From Bretschneidera sinensis (Eukaryota > Streptophyta > Magnoliopsida > Brassicales > Akaniaceae): a DNA stretch of 64,000 nucleotides. The notes below the pieces were generated by a model. The model searched no databases, was not told the DNA's origin, and saw nothing but the letters and a program-made list of their open reading frames with translations. Made by a program: the position numbers and the translations under genes. The stretch spans positions 83,056,001 to 83,120,000 of the forward strand of contig CM043698.1 of NCBI GenBank assembly GCA_023935145.1. Reading direction: 5' to 3'. Positions 1 to 14,500 of this stretch are shown piece by piece; the stretch's first letter is position 1; each line of letters starts with the position of its first letter.

Positions 1-49
1 CCCAACTTGGGTCACCATAAGAATCAGCAACTCCTGTTTCAAACCAGGC
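1..49 (-). CDS. GCN2: GCN2 coding exon 13 (partial)
   Basis: After acceptor TTCCAG it encodes [17 protein letters not shown] and is cut by the window edge. AWFETG is the conserved kinase strand that follows RYYQ in plant GCN2. Confidence 0.9.
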
Positions 50-3000
50 CTGGAATATTTTTTTTAAAAGACAATCATCAGAATACAAACATATTGTTTT
101 TCTTACAAGAGGTACAAAGAAATATTGGCAACACAATCATCCTATTGTTGGATTGAAGATGTTCCTTATTGTTATGTGGAACAGAACTAAATTAAGGAAT
201 ACCAATTATAATGTCTTTTTGATATAAAAAAGTATAATGTCAAATTATTACAAATTATACTATTTAGAGTAGCGTTCAACATAATACAAATAAGCATAAA
301 ATTAAACGAAATATGATTCAAATTCTTTCATTGTGGTTTCCAGACATAAGCATAGTAAAAGGAAAGTAGAAATAACAGCCTAAGGATGGCAGAGAATCAA
401 CAATGACCAGAACATGCAGAGAGAAACAAGAAGATAAGAAAGCTCTTACCTGATAGTAACGGACAACATGCTGATGTTGCAAGCGGGAAAGTGTGGCTAC
501 CTCCCTAAGTACCTCGTCAATAGTTAATGCATGAATAATATCAAAAAAATTATAAAAAAAGGTCTAGATTAAAAACAAAATAAAAGAAAAATCCAAGCAT
601 TGAGCAAACAACCGAGAAATGCATCAATGTGCAACCCTATGCAGAAACGCTAATACAAAGGTCACTAAAATAAGAGGAGAATAAACAAATACGAAACTAA
701 TCAAACAAGTTAGTTTTTATTCTAGCAACAAAAACAAGCACAGCAAAATTGTGCAACGAAGAAGAGAAAGGGACGATAAAGGTACATCTGAACCAGATTG
801 ATTTCCTCAGTTCTTTCTTTCTCTTGGTTTTACAGTCCTACCAGTGTTACAATCAGGATCCCTTTTGGAGTTTGTTGATGTATTAGATTAACAACACTAG
901 ATCTCTTTGTTTTCTTTAACAATGCTCTCTTATATACTATGCGTGAACTAGATTTATGCCCCTTCCTGAGGTAATCTATTACATCATTATTTATCAAGCA
1001 CGACAACCAGAACTACTTTGGTGCTTATTAAAAGCAAGGGCAAATTACAGATTAGTACCCTGTGGTTAGCCTTATACTAACTACGTCCATGTGTTTTAAA
1101 ATTTTAATGTAAGTATCCCGTGATTGTCTCCGTTACAGATAAGGGTTATAGCATTTAAAATGTCACATGAAAATACAGTATAAAAACCAAATTAAATAGA
1201 AAAAAATTAAAAATATTGAAAAAACAAAGATCCTTGAGGCTGCAGCCCCTTGAGCCCAGCAGCTCGGATCAGAGCATGATTCTTCAGATCCAGCTGGATC
1301 TAAAGAGTCCGGTTTTTCAAGTTATTTAAATTTGGTTTTCCTCTTTTAATTTCATTTTGGATTTTCTTGTTAATTATTCATTTTTAATTTTTAATTTAAT
1401 TAATTTATATATTTTTTATAAGTAAAAAAAATATAAATCAAGAGCACCAAAGGGTACCACCCATGTACAAAAAGCTATCTACAAGATAGAATCTCAAAGA
1501 GATCTATTAATCTTCATCATTTAAAAAAAAATTCCCACTAAACCAAAACCCAAAAGTATGTTACCACCCATCTTTGATTATGGCTAGTGGTTTTTCCTTG
1601 CCATCAAAAGCTCTCCTATTCTGTTCAAGCCAAATAACCCAAAAAATACAAAGGGGAATCAAGCAATAAGCTTTCCTCTGCTTTGAGCCTCTCACCCCGC
1701 ACCAACCCCACACCTCATCTTGAACCGAACCGGCAGCCACCCAATGGATTCCCACCAAACTAAAAGCCATCTCCCATAAATGTCTAGTGAAGAAACATCA
1801 CACAAGAAAATAATAGATGAACCCATACCCCTCATTACAAAGATAACACCTATTGCCCAACACCTAGCAAAAAAAAAGTCTTGTAATAAGACGTAACATC
1901 AAATTTTTCACCCGAATTCAACATCCATATAACTTTATCTTCATCAAGCAAATTCACTTTCACCTTATGAATGTTTTCAAAAAATCTAATCACACTCACT
2001 AATTCCCAATCATGAGCATTTCGAGCAAAGGAAATGTCCCATACAAGCTCCTCATTATGAAAGCTCACCAAAGCCTCTTTATCTCAAGTAAGAGCAAAAA
2101 CCTCCGGAAATTGCTATTTTAAAGAAGCATCACCAAGCCAAATATCATGCCAAAATCAAATACCGTTCCCATCACCGTACACAAAGAGACCATAAGGAAG
2201 AAAATCATCCCAGCCCTTTCTAATCCACCTCCACACCCCAACACCATAAGCACCACATCTCTCCCTAGAAATCCAACCATATGCTCCACCCCAAACTTGG
2301 TCACAATAACCTTATGCCACAATTTATCCTTCTCCACCATGCATCTCCAAAACCAATTTCCTAAAAGAGCTTTGTTTAAAAGAACCGATGACTTAAGACC
2401 AAGACCCCCTCAATCAATGGGTTGCTTGACTACTTTCCATCTTCACCAAGTGGTATTTAAAGTCTTCCCCCAAGTTACCCCAAAGGAATCTCCATTGAAT
2501 TCCTTTCAATCTCTTAGCAATCTCACAAGGAATAGGGAAAAGAGACATAAAATAGATGGGAACACTCAAAGGAGACTTATGTGCTAACAGAATCAACCAA
2601 GGGGTCCTCAAATCAAACTTTTTGAAACAAAGGACCTAAGTTAGTATAAGTCTAACCAAAATCTGTAATTTTCCCTAAAAACAAAAGACCAATGGTCAAA
2701 GACAAATCTTTACATTATCAACCGTCGAATGTGGAATGCCTGTTGAGGTCCCTTACTTACCATCGATCCCATAAGCTTAAACTGATGGGAAATGGGCCAA
2801 TAATATATATTAAGCTCAAATATACTCAAACTAGTGAGAGAGACCAAACCAAATCTTTATCATAAACATACACAAACGGGGTTATCAAGATTCGAACACA
2901 AGACCTTTGGCTCCCGTTGATCCTAATAGCTTAAGCTGATGGGAAATAAGCCAAAAAATATATATATCAAGATCATAATATACTTTAACAAGGTCAAGCA

Positions 3001-6000
3001 CTTCAATTCTTTTTTCTAGATTAAGATTTTTTAAAAAAATTACCTCAATATACGGTCATTAACTGGCAAGCTTTTGTCCTTGAGGCGAATTTTCTTCACT
3101 GCATACTGCCTTCCATCTAGCTTATTTTTGCATAATACAACATGACCGAAACCACCATGGCCTGTTAATATTGTAAAGGAATATCCTCAGTAAAGAGTAA
3201 ACAAAAGGATAACCAATTAATTTCCTAAGAATACAATATGTCTAGATTTAAAATATAACTTCAGAGGTCACTAAAATAAACGTCATGTCGAGGGAGTTCA
3301 TGAAACTTAAGCTCTTGCATTCATTGTAATAGAAACAAATTTTCAATTTGGCTTCCTTAATTCAGAAAGTAACTAATCTTATGAGCAAGCTTCAAAAGTA
3401 CCAATCTTACATAACCAAAAAACAAACACAAATACCAATATTTTTACTATATAAACATCGTTCCTTCAGTTCAATGTAAATTTCAAGGAAATTTTATCAC
3501 TGCAACAGAAACATTAAAGCTCAAACAATTTTTCCACATCCAATGAGAACCATAGCACTGCATTTCTTCTCTATCTCTATAATGAGAAAAGAAAGAAATC
3601 TACAAAGAGGAGTATAATACCAAGGGATTTTAACTCTTCGAAGTCACTGAGATATCGCGAGCTTGGGAGACTCATACTTGGCCCTCCTAAATCAGAGATA
3701 GGTTTCCAAAATTGAGAAACTTTGGATGAACCCTAGATAAATTAATATCAAAATTAGACATGGTAATCAAATTTTAAAGCCAGAGTTTAGAGAAAAGGAA
3801 AAATGATAAAAGAAAACCAAGCAAGAGTTGCAAACCATATGTTGATGGAAAACATGCTCAAAGGTTTTATTAAAGAGTGAAGATGGTTTAGAAGCTAAAT
3901 CTCGCACCCATTCTGAAAAGATCTGAAGCAAATGATCAGAAAGCACAGCAGTTTAATCAAGATTCAAAATTAAACAAAATAAACTCCCTTTTTCTTGTTA
4001 ACAATCTGAAAAAATTAAATTACGTACACCTAGGTTGTACAGCTCAGACGTTATCTGTGGCAAAGCATCACCCAATTGTCCTTTAGAAGTACAAGCAAGG
4101 CGAAGCAGATGAACCTAATGTAAAAGGAAGCAGTATTAAGCCCATAAATTGGATTTAGTACTAGATGTAACAAAAAGAAAATTACCATTAATAGATCTTT
4201 CTCAACAGTTTGAGATGTCTCCTCATGAACTAAGGATGTAGAGGACACTGATTCTGAAGGCTCACTTTCAAAATCACTATCATCATCTTCTGCTCTAATT
4301 TTTTGCAGCAAAATATCCTGAGAAAGCAGGCAATATTTATATAGTGGTAAACTATCAGGAAGAAAATATATCATATATGAGTCATATGATGATAAACCAT
4401 TAAACAAAAATTAAATGGAACAAATAATAGTAGCTATAATAAAGTAGCATTCATCTTAGCAACAATTTATAGACTGGAGATAAAATTTATTGCAGATTTG
4501 CCAAGTTGTAACTTATTTAAAGGTTGATTTCTGAAATTTGCACCCAATGCAGTTTATTTTCACAATTTTATCAATTCATTTACACTGTCTTCCATCATTG
4601 CAAAAAGCTTCATTGTACTTTGTGCCCACATTTGCAAAAGCTTAATGTTTTGAAGGTCAAGGAATTCTAAATTTTTGTTTCGGTGTTTTACCAAAAAAAA
4701 ATAATTACTAGCGAGTGTTTTTCCTAATACAAGCAAAAATAAAGAAAAACAGAATCATGGAAACTCTGCCAACTGACAATTAATAAACAAAAAATTAATC
4801 AATGGCCTATAGTATAATCCGGTAGACAAGACAATGAAGCACCAATTTCTTTACTGCCCTATTCCTTTAGAAAATTTGGTCTTAATTTTCCTGACAAGGG
4901 GATTAGCAATAACTTTTAAAAATCTTTTCAAGGTTTGATATTACTGGAAGCATTTTGCATTTGACCATATAGGATGAGAAATTAAAAACTGTTAAAGTAT
5001 GAGGGTATTTATGTACTTTCTTATTATATGTTCTCTATAAATATGAGTGCTAACCTTAGGGTTAGTAAGCTATTCATTATGATAAACTATAACATGGTAT
5101 CAGAGCCTAATTTAGACCCTGATTAATATTTTTCTTTTTTTTTAAAAAAAAACAGAAATCCATTGCGTCTCTTTTAGGCGCAGAAACCAGTCCCATGCCA
5201 TCCTTTTTCCAGCCAACACCCAACCACTTTTCCAACCACACCCAAACCTTTTCCGACCAGCCCAGCCCTTTTTCCGGCATATTTTCTCTTTCTTCTTCCA
5301 CGAATCTGGTGTTTTCTTTCCTGGTGCAGCTGTTGCCGAAATTTTCTCCAGCGTCGGCTAAGCCTGGCCCGCACCTTGCCAGACTCGCCACGTTCCAGCG
5401 AGCCTACCCCTATTGCCAGCAAGCTCATCCAGCAGCTGTACAATGGTCTTTTTGGCTTTGACCCGATTCTTCAACTTTGCCCGGTCTGGTTCAGGTCAAA
5501 CCCGACCCATTTTTCTGCTCCGATTTTCCATATCTGTTGAACCGAGGATGCCATTTCTGGTCTCAGTTTTCTAATTTTCCTTATTGATGCTTTCTATATT
5601 TCTTCCGTTTGCTATATTTGTTTGTTGAGCCAATCTTTTGTTAAGTCGATTGTGTTGCTTTTGTTGAGTATGGATTCTAAGTCTAGTCATGGATTGGCTC
5701 TCCCTATTACTACCCATAAGTTAGATGCTACCAATGATGCTCAATGGGCTACTATTGTTCAATTATAATTTATTGGTGAAGATAAAGAAGCTCATTATTT
5801 CATAAGCACCTCATAATAATCCACCGGATCTGAATGTGAGTAAGGTTTGGAAGCGTGATGATGCTAAGTTGATTGGTTTGTTGTGGAATTCTAAGGAGCT
5901 ACAGATTGCAAATATGTGTTTCCACATTCGGACGTACAAGTAAGTTTGGGATTACTTACGATTCTTGTATTCTAGTAATCTTATTCGGATGTATAACTTG

Positions 6001-9000
6001 TCTACTGAGTTCTTTGGAGCCAAAACGGGTACAAAGAACTGATGTGCAACAGGTTATTTTGTCATACCTTTGTCTACTGATCTTCAGGTTATGGAATGAC
6101 AACGGGAGCAAACGATAGTTCTTAAGTTTTTTTGACACCTAAGTTTGATTCTATGAGATCTCAGATATTGTCTAGTTCCAAGCTGAGACCTACTCTCGCT
6201 TGTCCCGTAGTTCAGGTCTGCTTTAGTCACTCAGACCGTGGTTATTCTAGTATTGGTCATGGCTGTGGTAGTCGGGATTTTAGTTCTCCGGTAGAGGAGG
6301 CTGTGGTGGTCGTGGTGGCCGTGGTAGACCTAAATGTACTTATTGTCAATTTGATGGTGATACTCGAGAGATGTGTTATCAGCATAATTGTCAGATCAAG
6401 AATTGATTGAATCGTGAATTGAAATCTCGATTTTGTGAATCAAGAATCAAATCGTAAGATTCGGTATTAATTCTTAAAATTAATTTAAATTTACATGTAT
6501 ACGTGTGAAACAAATAATATACATTAAAAGTGAAATATTTTAACATATATTGAATGATCATGTGGCCAATTAGGAAGACACTTATTTGATGTTAGTATGA
6601 ATCTCACCATGACCTACTCTAATTAACATATTATAGTCATATAATAGTAATTTGCTAACAACTAAGAACTAATAAAGCACAATATAATAAATAATGTAAT
6701 AAAGTAATAAATAAAATAATAGTATTACATTACTTAAAACTATTATGGATTGAAATCAAAAATATGAATGTTATATGGGTTTGTTTGTTTCATCACAAAA
6801 AGTCTTAGAATCCTAAATTTCTATATTAACTATGAAAGAAAAGCTCTAACGAACTACGTTTATTTTAGCTCTAAAGATCTTGTCTTAAACTTTTTTCTAT
6901 TAACTCATTTTTAACAAAATTGTAAGTGTTAAAATGTATATGAGCTTGATATATATTGTTAGCTCATTTCCGATCAGCTTAAACTTTTGGAATCAATGGT
7001 TGTTAACATGGTATAAGAGCCAAATCTCCTATTCGAATCTTAATAACTTTTTTTTTCTCTGTTTATGATAAGTACTTGGATAAATGGTAGTTAATAGCAA
7101 GTTTTATTGATTCGGATGAATAGTACGAACCGAAGTGAAACGAATCATACTGAATCGTAGATTTGACATTGATTTAGAATTAACTTAAATTCGGCATACC
7201 AATTCGAATCGTTTAGGTCATGATTTGAATCAAATCGTGAATCATAAGATTATGATAACTATGGTTATCAGTTGGTTGGTCATCATTGCACTCATTGTAA
7301 TCGGGCTGGCCATATTTGGTTAGGAAACCTCCGATTGCAAATGTTGTGGCAGCTGATGCGACTATGTCCCATTCCACTCCTGCTAAGCCGCAGTTCAGAT
7401 CTATTTCCGAGATAACTATGCTCGGTTCTCTCTGTTCCTTCGCTTTAAGGCAACTAAGGCATCTCAACCGCCATCTTCCTCCACCGCTTTCCTGACCCAG
7501 AAAGGTACTCCTACTGTTTTCTGTCTTCTAGTTACTCATCTAGACTTTGGATTATCGATTTTGTTACCACTGATCATGTGTCAGGTACCACTGATGTCTT
7601 TTCTAGTTTTTCTCAGTAATCTTACTTACCTACATTTACTCTTACTCATAGTTTTCAAACTATTGATAGTGGAATAGGTATTACTCTACCTAGTCCATCT
7701 ATCTGTCCTTTATCTCCCTAATTCTCAATTTATTTTATTGTCTATGAGTCAACTTACTAAATGTCTTAATTGTTCTGTAACATTTCTCCCTGATTCAGTT
7801 GTCTGGTTGTCTGAAGACACAGATGATGATTGGTGGAGGGCATGAATCCAATGGACTTTACCACTTTGATCCCTTTTCAACCTATTACCTGTCGTGTTGT
7901 TGTGTCTCCTCTTCAACTACATTGTCGCCTTAAGCATCCTTACTTGGAGTATTTGAAAGCTCTTAGTTCCTAGTTTGAGTCATGTTAAAGTTTTAGAATG
8001 TGAGTCTTATCAACTAAGAAAGCATCATCGTGTTTCGTTTACTTCCCGTGTTCAAAACAGTCTCTGATTCCTTTAAGTTAGTTCACTCTAATATTTGGGG
8101 CCCTAGTCGTATGTCTTCTAATATGGGTTTTAAGTATTTTGTCAATTTTGTGGGTAATTATTCTAAACTTGGCTTTATTTAATGAAAGACCGTTCTAAAT
8201 TATTCTCCACGTTTTGTACTTACTGTGTTTGAGATCAAAATACAATTTACTTTACCGGTTTGTATTCTTCGTAATGACAATGCACGTGAGTATTTCTCTG
8301 AACCATTTAACTCTTATGCTATCTTCTGGTATAATTCATCACTCTTTTTGCTCTCACACGTCTCAACAAAATGGAGTTGCGGAGAGAAAACATCGTCGCC
8401 TTCTGGATGTTGTACGCACTCTCTTGTTTCATATGAATGTGCCTAAAATGTTTTGGGGAGATGTTGTCCGCATTCTATCTAGGTATTGAGGTTGCTCGCT
8501 CTCGTCATGGTATTTTTTTGTCTCAACGAAAATATGTTTCTGATTTATTGAGCGATATAAGGATGCTGGGGTGTAAGCTCATAGATAATCTTATGAATCC
8601 CAACACAAAACTAACTTTCGATTGATCAGGGTAAGTTGTTGACTGACCCAAGATAATATAGGTGCTTGGTTGGAAAACTGAATTACTCAATTGTTAGTCA
8701 GTTTCTTGATGCCCCACGAACTAATTATTGGGATGTAGTTATCTGCATTCTAAGATATCTTAAAAGTGCTCCAGGTCATGGGTTATTATATCATAATCAT
8801 GGTCATACTCAGATTAAGGGATATACTGATGCAGATTGAGCAGTTTCTCCATCAGATCGAAGATCTACCATACTACCAGAGGATATTGTGTGTTTGTTGG
8901 AGTAATCTGGTATCATGGAAAAGTAAGAAGCAAACAGTGATTGCGATATATAGTGCAGAATCTGAATACAGAGTCATGGCCCACACTACCTGCGAGTTAG

Positions 9001-11482
9001 TCTGGTTAAAACAGGTTCTAGCTGAACTTGGTTTTACACGGTCCAATCCTATGAGTTTATCCTGTGATAGCTAAGCCGCTATTGCAACTAATCTTTTATT
9101 TCATGAGAGGACAAAGCACATTGAGATGAATTATCATGTTGTTCGAGAGAAACTATTACAAAATGTGATTAGCATGAGACATGTCAAATTTGTAGATTAG
9201 TTCGCTGATATGTCAACTAAACTTTTAGACGGGACTCGGATTAAATCTATATGTAACAAGTTAGGTGCATATGACATATATGCTCCAACTTGAGGGTGAG
9301 TGTTAGAGTACGAGGGTATTTATGTACTTTCTTATTATTTGTTCTTTATAAATATCACTGCTAGCCTTAGGGTTAGTAAGTTATTCATTCTGATAAACTA
9401 TAACAAAAACAAATCCAATGACTGGCATATCTGAGCCAAAACAAGAGTTCTCACACATTTATGGGCGCTCCAAATTCCAAAAGTTATAAAGGTTTCACAC
9501 TTCGTACAATAAAAGGCTGGGAAACAAGTTCCGCTTCCTATAGCATGGTCATCGCCCACCATATACTCTAAGACCAGTCACCAGCCACAACAGGTGCCTA
9601 CAAATAAGAGTTTGAGAATTATTTTACTCCAGGCTAAACGTGTTCACAATTTATGTCATGAAATTTATCATGTTAGCACTTTCAGGGCCTGCTAGGTCCA
9701 CTTTCTCATCACTTCTCTACAAAAAACTTCAAATATCTCAGGAAGTGTAGGAAGTCCATTTCATTGAGATCCCCATTTAACTAACTTGAAGAAAAAGTAT
9801 GGCCAAAAGAAATGCTATGAATTTAAAACCCACTGGCTAGTCCTACTTATTTATCTTTAGTTTTGTCAGGCTTCTCTCAACTTTCTTGATCATTGTATAA
9901 GTACACCCCTTTTGCTGGTGACCTCCTGGCATTCCCATACTTCTTCTTGTTAGCAAATATGTCTCATCCCAACCAGAAAAAGTTTTTAAAAAAAAAATGG
10001 AGGCAGCCAAAAAAGAAAACATTAAGAAAGTATTAACAGGATATATTTCATTATTATTGAACAGTCCGTCACAGTAAGACACAAGAAAGAATTACAAGGT
10101 AACAAGGCATTTTCTCCCACGCATATGAGACTTCAGTCTCAAAATTTGTGAACAGAAAAAGGAAAAAATCATGTCTTTCACAGGTTGTTTTACTCCTCAC
10201 TGGAAAAACATATGTATGTACTCTTTGCCCAAATCCGTTGTTGTCAAAAGAAGGGGGGGTTGGGGTGGGGTGGGGGGAAGAGGGACCCACAGGCCACAGA
10301 ATCTACAAAACCATTTTCTGTGGGTCCCAGAATCTACGAAACCATTTTCAAGTTTCAAGCAAGATTTCCAGTCATGACATTTACCAAAGGAGCTCAAAAC
10401 GGTGGAAATAAAAAGCTAATATGAAAAGTTATGAGAATAATACTTAATGTGACAATTCTGCAAAATCAAGCTTCCAAAGAGGAAGACAAACAAACCATGC
10501 ACAACATTACTCACCTTCTTCTCACCTTTGATATTTCTTCGTTCTAGTTCCTCTATTAGAGATCTACTTGAATCAGTGGAAGATAAGCTCTTATTGTTAT
10601 CACTCTCCTCTTTAAGGGTATCTAATTTGACACCAGGGGAAAGTGATGGGCCTTGCTTTGTAACTTGCACTGCCAGTGGCCTCACATTCTTATCGAGCTT
10701 CTTTTCCGGAGCCTCATATCCAAGTTTTGAACCATCCAGCGAATGGGATTGTACTGAAGAAATTATCCCGCTATTTTCATCCATTCCTAAACCTCGATGC
10801 CACAACTCTCCAGAGCCACTGAAGAGGTCTATGAAACCATAAACGAAAGGTCCTCTAGAAGAGGAACTCTTGTTACTTGAAACTGCAAGGTGATTCTGAA
10901 AAAACTGGCTGCTGCTATCTGTACTCGAGCATAAAACCTTCCAAACAGAAACCATAAATCAAAACATATCTAACCAAATAACAAGTATAAGAAGGCAGAA
11001 AATGCAAAAATTTGACAATAAATTATAGTAAAATAATTCCATGCTATACGGTAAATCTGATCTTAAACACACAGAACAAACCAAATGCCAAATAAACAAG
11101 TCGCCGCCCTCCCCAAACACAAGCATGCATCACACTACTATTTAACCCAACAGCATCATCCCAACATGACCAACTTTAGAGTTATATTCTCGTTTTTTAT
11201 GACGAGGGTATCCGGAACTTTCTCTGACTAATCCCTCAGGTACATGCAAACCGCCGCGTCCACAGATAAAACTCGGAATAAAGTCAGCGAGCATGGCCCT
11301 TAGGAAGTTTTTTGCATTCAACGGAAAATCGAACCCAAGACTACTCTATGTAAGGCGCTTATCTTGGCTTGGCCTACCATTTGAGAATAAAGTTTATTCT
11401 CGTTTAACAAATTAATCAAGCATTTACATATCAAAGGACAGTTCGAATCACAAAAATAATCATGAATCATATTGTAAATTAA

Positions 11483-11517
<35 letters not shown>

Positions 11518-14500
11518 GTTACATGTAATCATTATTTATTAATGGATATTTCTTACAAGTTGACTCAGTTTGGATGGTATTTGATTGTAAGACAGATTAA
11601 TATTGGAGGCCTAGGCAGAGAAGAAAAGATATTTACTTGAACATTTTCAGGGCTAAATGATTTTGGAAATGTATTGGCAGGATGCATGGCTCCATGTTGG
11701 TTGGTTTGCTCAGAAGGAATCAAGGAAAGGGGCAACAACTCTTCAGACCACAGTCCAGTAGAACTTTCTATTACTCCATATATCCTTCCCCTGAAAGCAC
11801 ATTCTCCACCATCCCTACTTTATTTGTTTCTTCTTTTTCCTTTTTCTTTTTTAAGTTCTTCCCTGATTCTCATTCATACTCTTTTTTTTCTCCTGATACG
11901 TCTCATAGTCATATCTTTACCTTACTAGTTACACTAGCCTACTGGGCACACGTGTCTCGTGTGCAATAATACGGCCCACACAATTTGAAGGTTTATTTTT
12001 CAAGGCCACGTGTGCTACATTGGAGTACTTGTATGCTTTGCTGAACCATGATTGAGTGTAATCCAAAGGATATATTGGGTGTCGAAGAGGGTTCCCCTAT
12101 TCTTGCATTAAGTCAATGGATGGTGATAATGGTGACAAGACAGAACCCAAGTCATCATGAAACCCACTGCTCCAAATATGGCTCTTCAGTTGTTTTATGT
12201 ACGATTTGAAGAGAAAGATAGAGAGAGAGGTAAAAAAGGAGAGAAATGGTACAAAGGGTCCAGCTTAATATTTAGAATGGGTCATGTTAAGGGTAGGACA
12301 TGTAATTTTAATATGGAACAGAGAGTTGGGGAAAAGAAAAATTATATAGGCCAAACAAGAAAGTAGAACAGAGATGACAGAAAATGAGGCAGACATCAAT
12401 TAGTAATTATGACAGATGAACTATCAATCAGAACACATTTCAAGAAACGCAATAAATTCCTAAGCAAATAGAACTATAGAAACAAACAAATACCTTGGAT
12501 AAAAAAAATATGCAATGGAAAATTGGTAAGCAAATGAAGCACAAACTATAATTTGAGTGGCAAACCTTACAGGTTCATGTGATTGACTGAGTGGAACAAT
12601 TTCAGACAAGAACTCTTGAGCAGCCTCCACCAAGTTGAAAATCATTACCCGTCCTTCTCGAGCATTAGAACTTGCCTGAAACAAACAAAAAAAAAAACTC
12701 AGATTGAAAAGAAAAGAAAAAAAACATGTCACTCAATAGATACAAGATGTTGAATGCAAAACCAGTATCTGAATAATAGTAATAACGATATTAATAATTA
12801 CCAGCTGAAACTAGCATGCACAAGCAAAGCATAAAACAGTTATGGAAGAGAAATTCTGAATTTTGAAGTTCTACTTTCAGTGCACAAGATCATTAGGGAA
12901 AACACATTGTGCAGGTTATCCAGCTACTAGGATATAGAGGCAATAAAGAGTCCCATTTAGCATAACAATTAACAGATTATCAACACCACTGACAACATTT
13001 CAGAACAAATTTTGTGAAAGAGCACAAAAGAGCAAGGAATCATCCCGTACCTGGTCCTGAAGGAGAGATATAAGATTATCAGCATCAGTTTTTGTCAAAC
13101 CCTTCTCTGGAGTAATCTGCAACTTCGGACACTTGTAAGGATACCCTGGCAAGCACCTGACAAATAAAGAGAAAAATCCATGAGAACTGATTAGGAATAT
13201 GCATTTAAATAACAGAAGGGGAGGTGGGGAAAACAAGGAAAAAGGAGCCAGCAACTCACTAACCTAACTAAAAGAAGAGCAGACACGTCAAGATCTTCAT
13301 AACCCATATCCTTTGAGTAAGGCCTGCTCAAATTTCAAATAGAGCAGAACTCAATCAGAGAGAAATTGTAGCTCATTAACAACTTTGACGCAATATCATA
13401 CTCGTAAAAAGAAAATACCTGATCTTAATAATGATTTGTGGAGGTGACCCTGAAACAATTTTGCAGTCTTCCTGAAATATTGCACATCTAGAAACACAAG
13501 AAAATAGCAATAAAGCAATTAATACAGTAGCAAAAGTAAGATCCTCCATTGAATCAACATTTGTGTTAAATCTTGACATATAGTTGAGTTAGCTTTAAGT
13601 GTTGTACACATAAAACATGAGAAAATAGCAATTAAACCAATTTTTCCCATAAAATCTCATTAAAGTGCAATTGTAAATACTCCTAAATTCCTATAACAGA
13701 GAGTAATTAACGGAACACTAAGGTAATCGTACACTACTTTTGTTTTTTCTTCTTTCTTCTTTCTTCCTTCTTCTTGGCTACGTGAAATGAATTAGAAAAC
13801 AGCAAAGAAGGGGGCATAACCCAGTGTACAAGGATGTATATAAGAGCCTGCTCAATAATGATTAAAATGAATTTTTTTATAATCAAAAAAATTATTAAAA
13901 AGCACCAAGAAGGTGCACCACAAAGCCAAAAGCTAATTACAAAGAAGGAAATCTACAAAATCTAAAAGAACATCATTATTTACAAAGAAATTTCCTCGAA
14001 CCTAAAAATTAAGAGTATTGAACCAACTATCTCTTATATTTACAATTAAACTTTCAAAACCTTCGAAGGCCCTCCGATTCTTCTCTCCACACAATCCACC
14101 AAATCGAGTGAAGAATTAAAACTAAGGCCTTTTTGACCTCCCTGGAAGCTCTAACACCACTCCAAGCCTCGATTTCATCTCTCACGGATCCCACCATCAC
14201 CCAAGAGACTCCCACAATTCCAGAAGTCATTTCCCACAAGCTTCTCACAAAAGAGCATTCCACGAAAAGATGATAAACAAATTCGATCTTCACTTTGCAC
14301 ATATAACATCTATTGACCATTATCTTCCCCCTGCATTAAAGATTGTCGATAGTAAGAATTCTATCCCAAGAGGCCTCCCATAAGAAAAAACAAACTTTCA
14401 TGGGAGCCTAAACGCGTCAAATTGCCTTTCAAGGATAATAAGAAAGCTCACTAGTGAGGCTTTTATCAATAAGAATATAATAAAAATCTTTTACCAAAAA

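Larger units (their letters stand above)
4990..9405 (+). mobile_element. Ty1/copia element with 105-bp LTRs, degenerate, in GCN2 intron 6
   Basis: Near-identical 105-bp LTRs (4990-5094 and 9301-9405, both TG...CA) are bounded by the 5-bp duplication AAAAC (4985-4989 and 9406-9410). A Met-tRNA primer site follows the first LTR and a CTTGAGGGTGAG purine tract precedes the second. Inside, in copia order, are gag with zinc-knuckle residues, integrase, RT C-terminus and RNase H, all with many stops and frameshifts. The RT N-terminal half is missing. An 881-bp hAT-like insertion interrupts gag. It is antisense to GCN2. LTRs this short are unusual for an element carrying pol sequences. Confidence 0.9.

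Noticed and set aside
5107..5461. Proline- and phenylalanine-rich frames on both strands after the copia primer site
   Set aside because: This is the untranslated leader; the frames are mutual shadows and lie before the gag start.
10252..10275. G-quadruplex in the G-rich run
   Set aside because: The run is short, intronic and without context; folding cannot be judged from reading alone.
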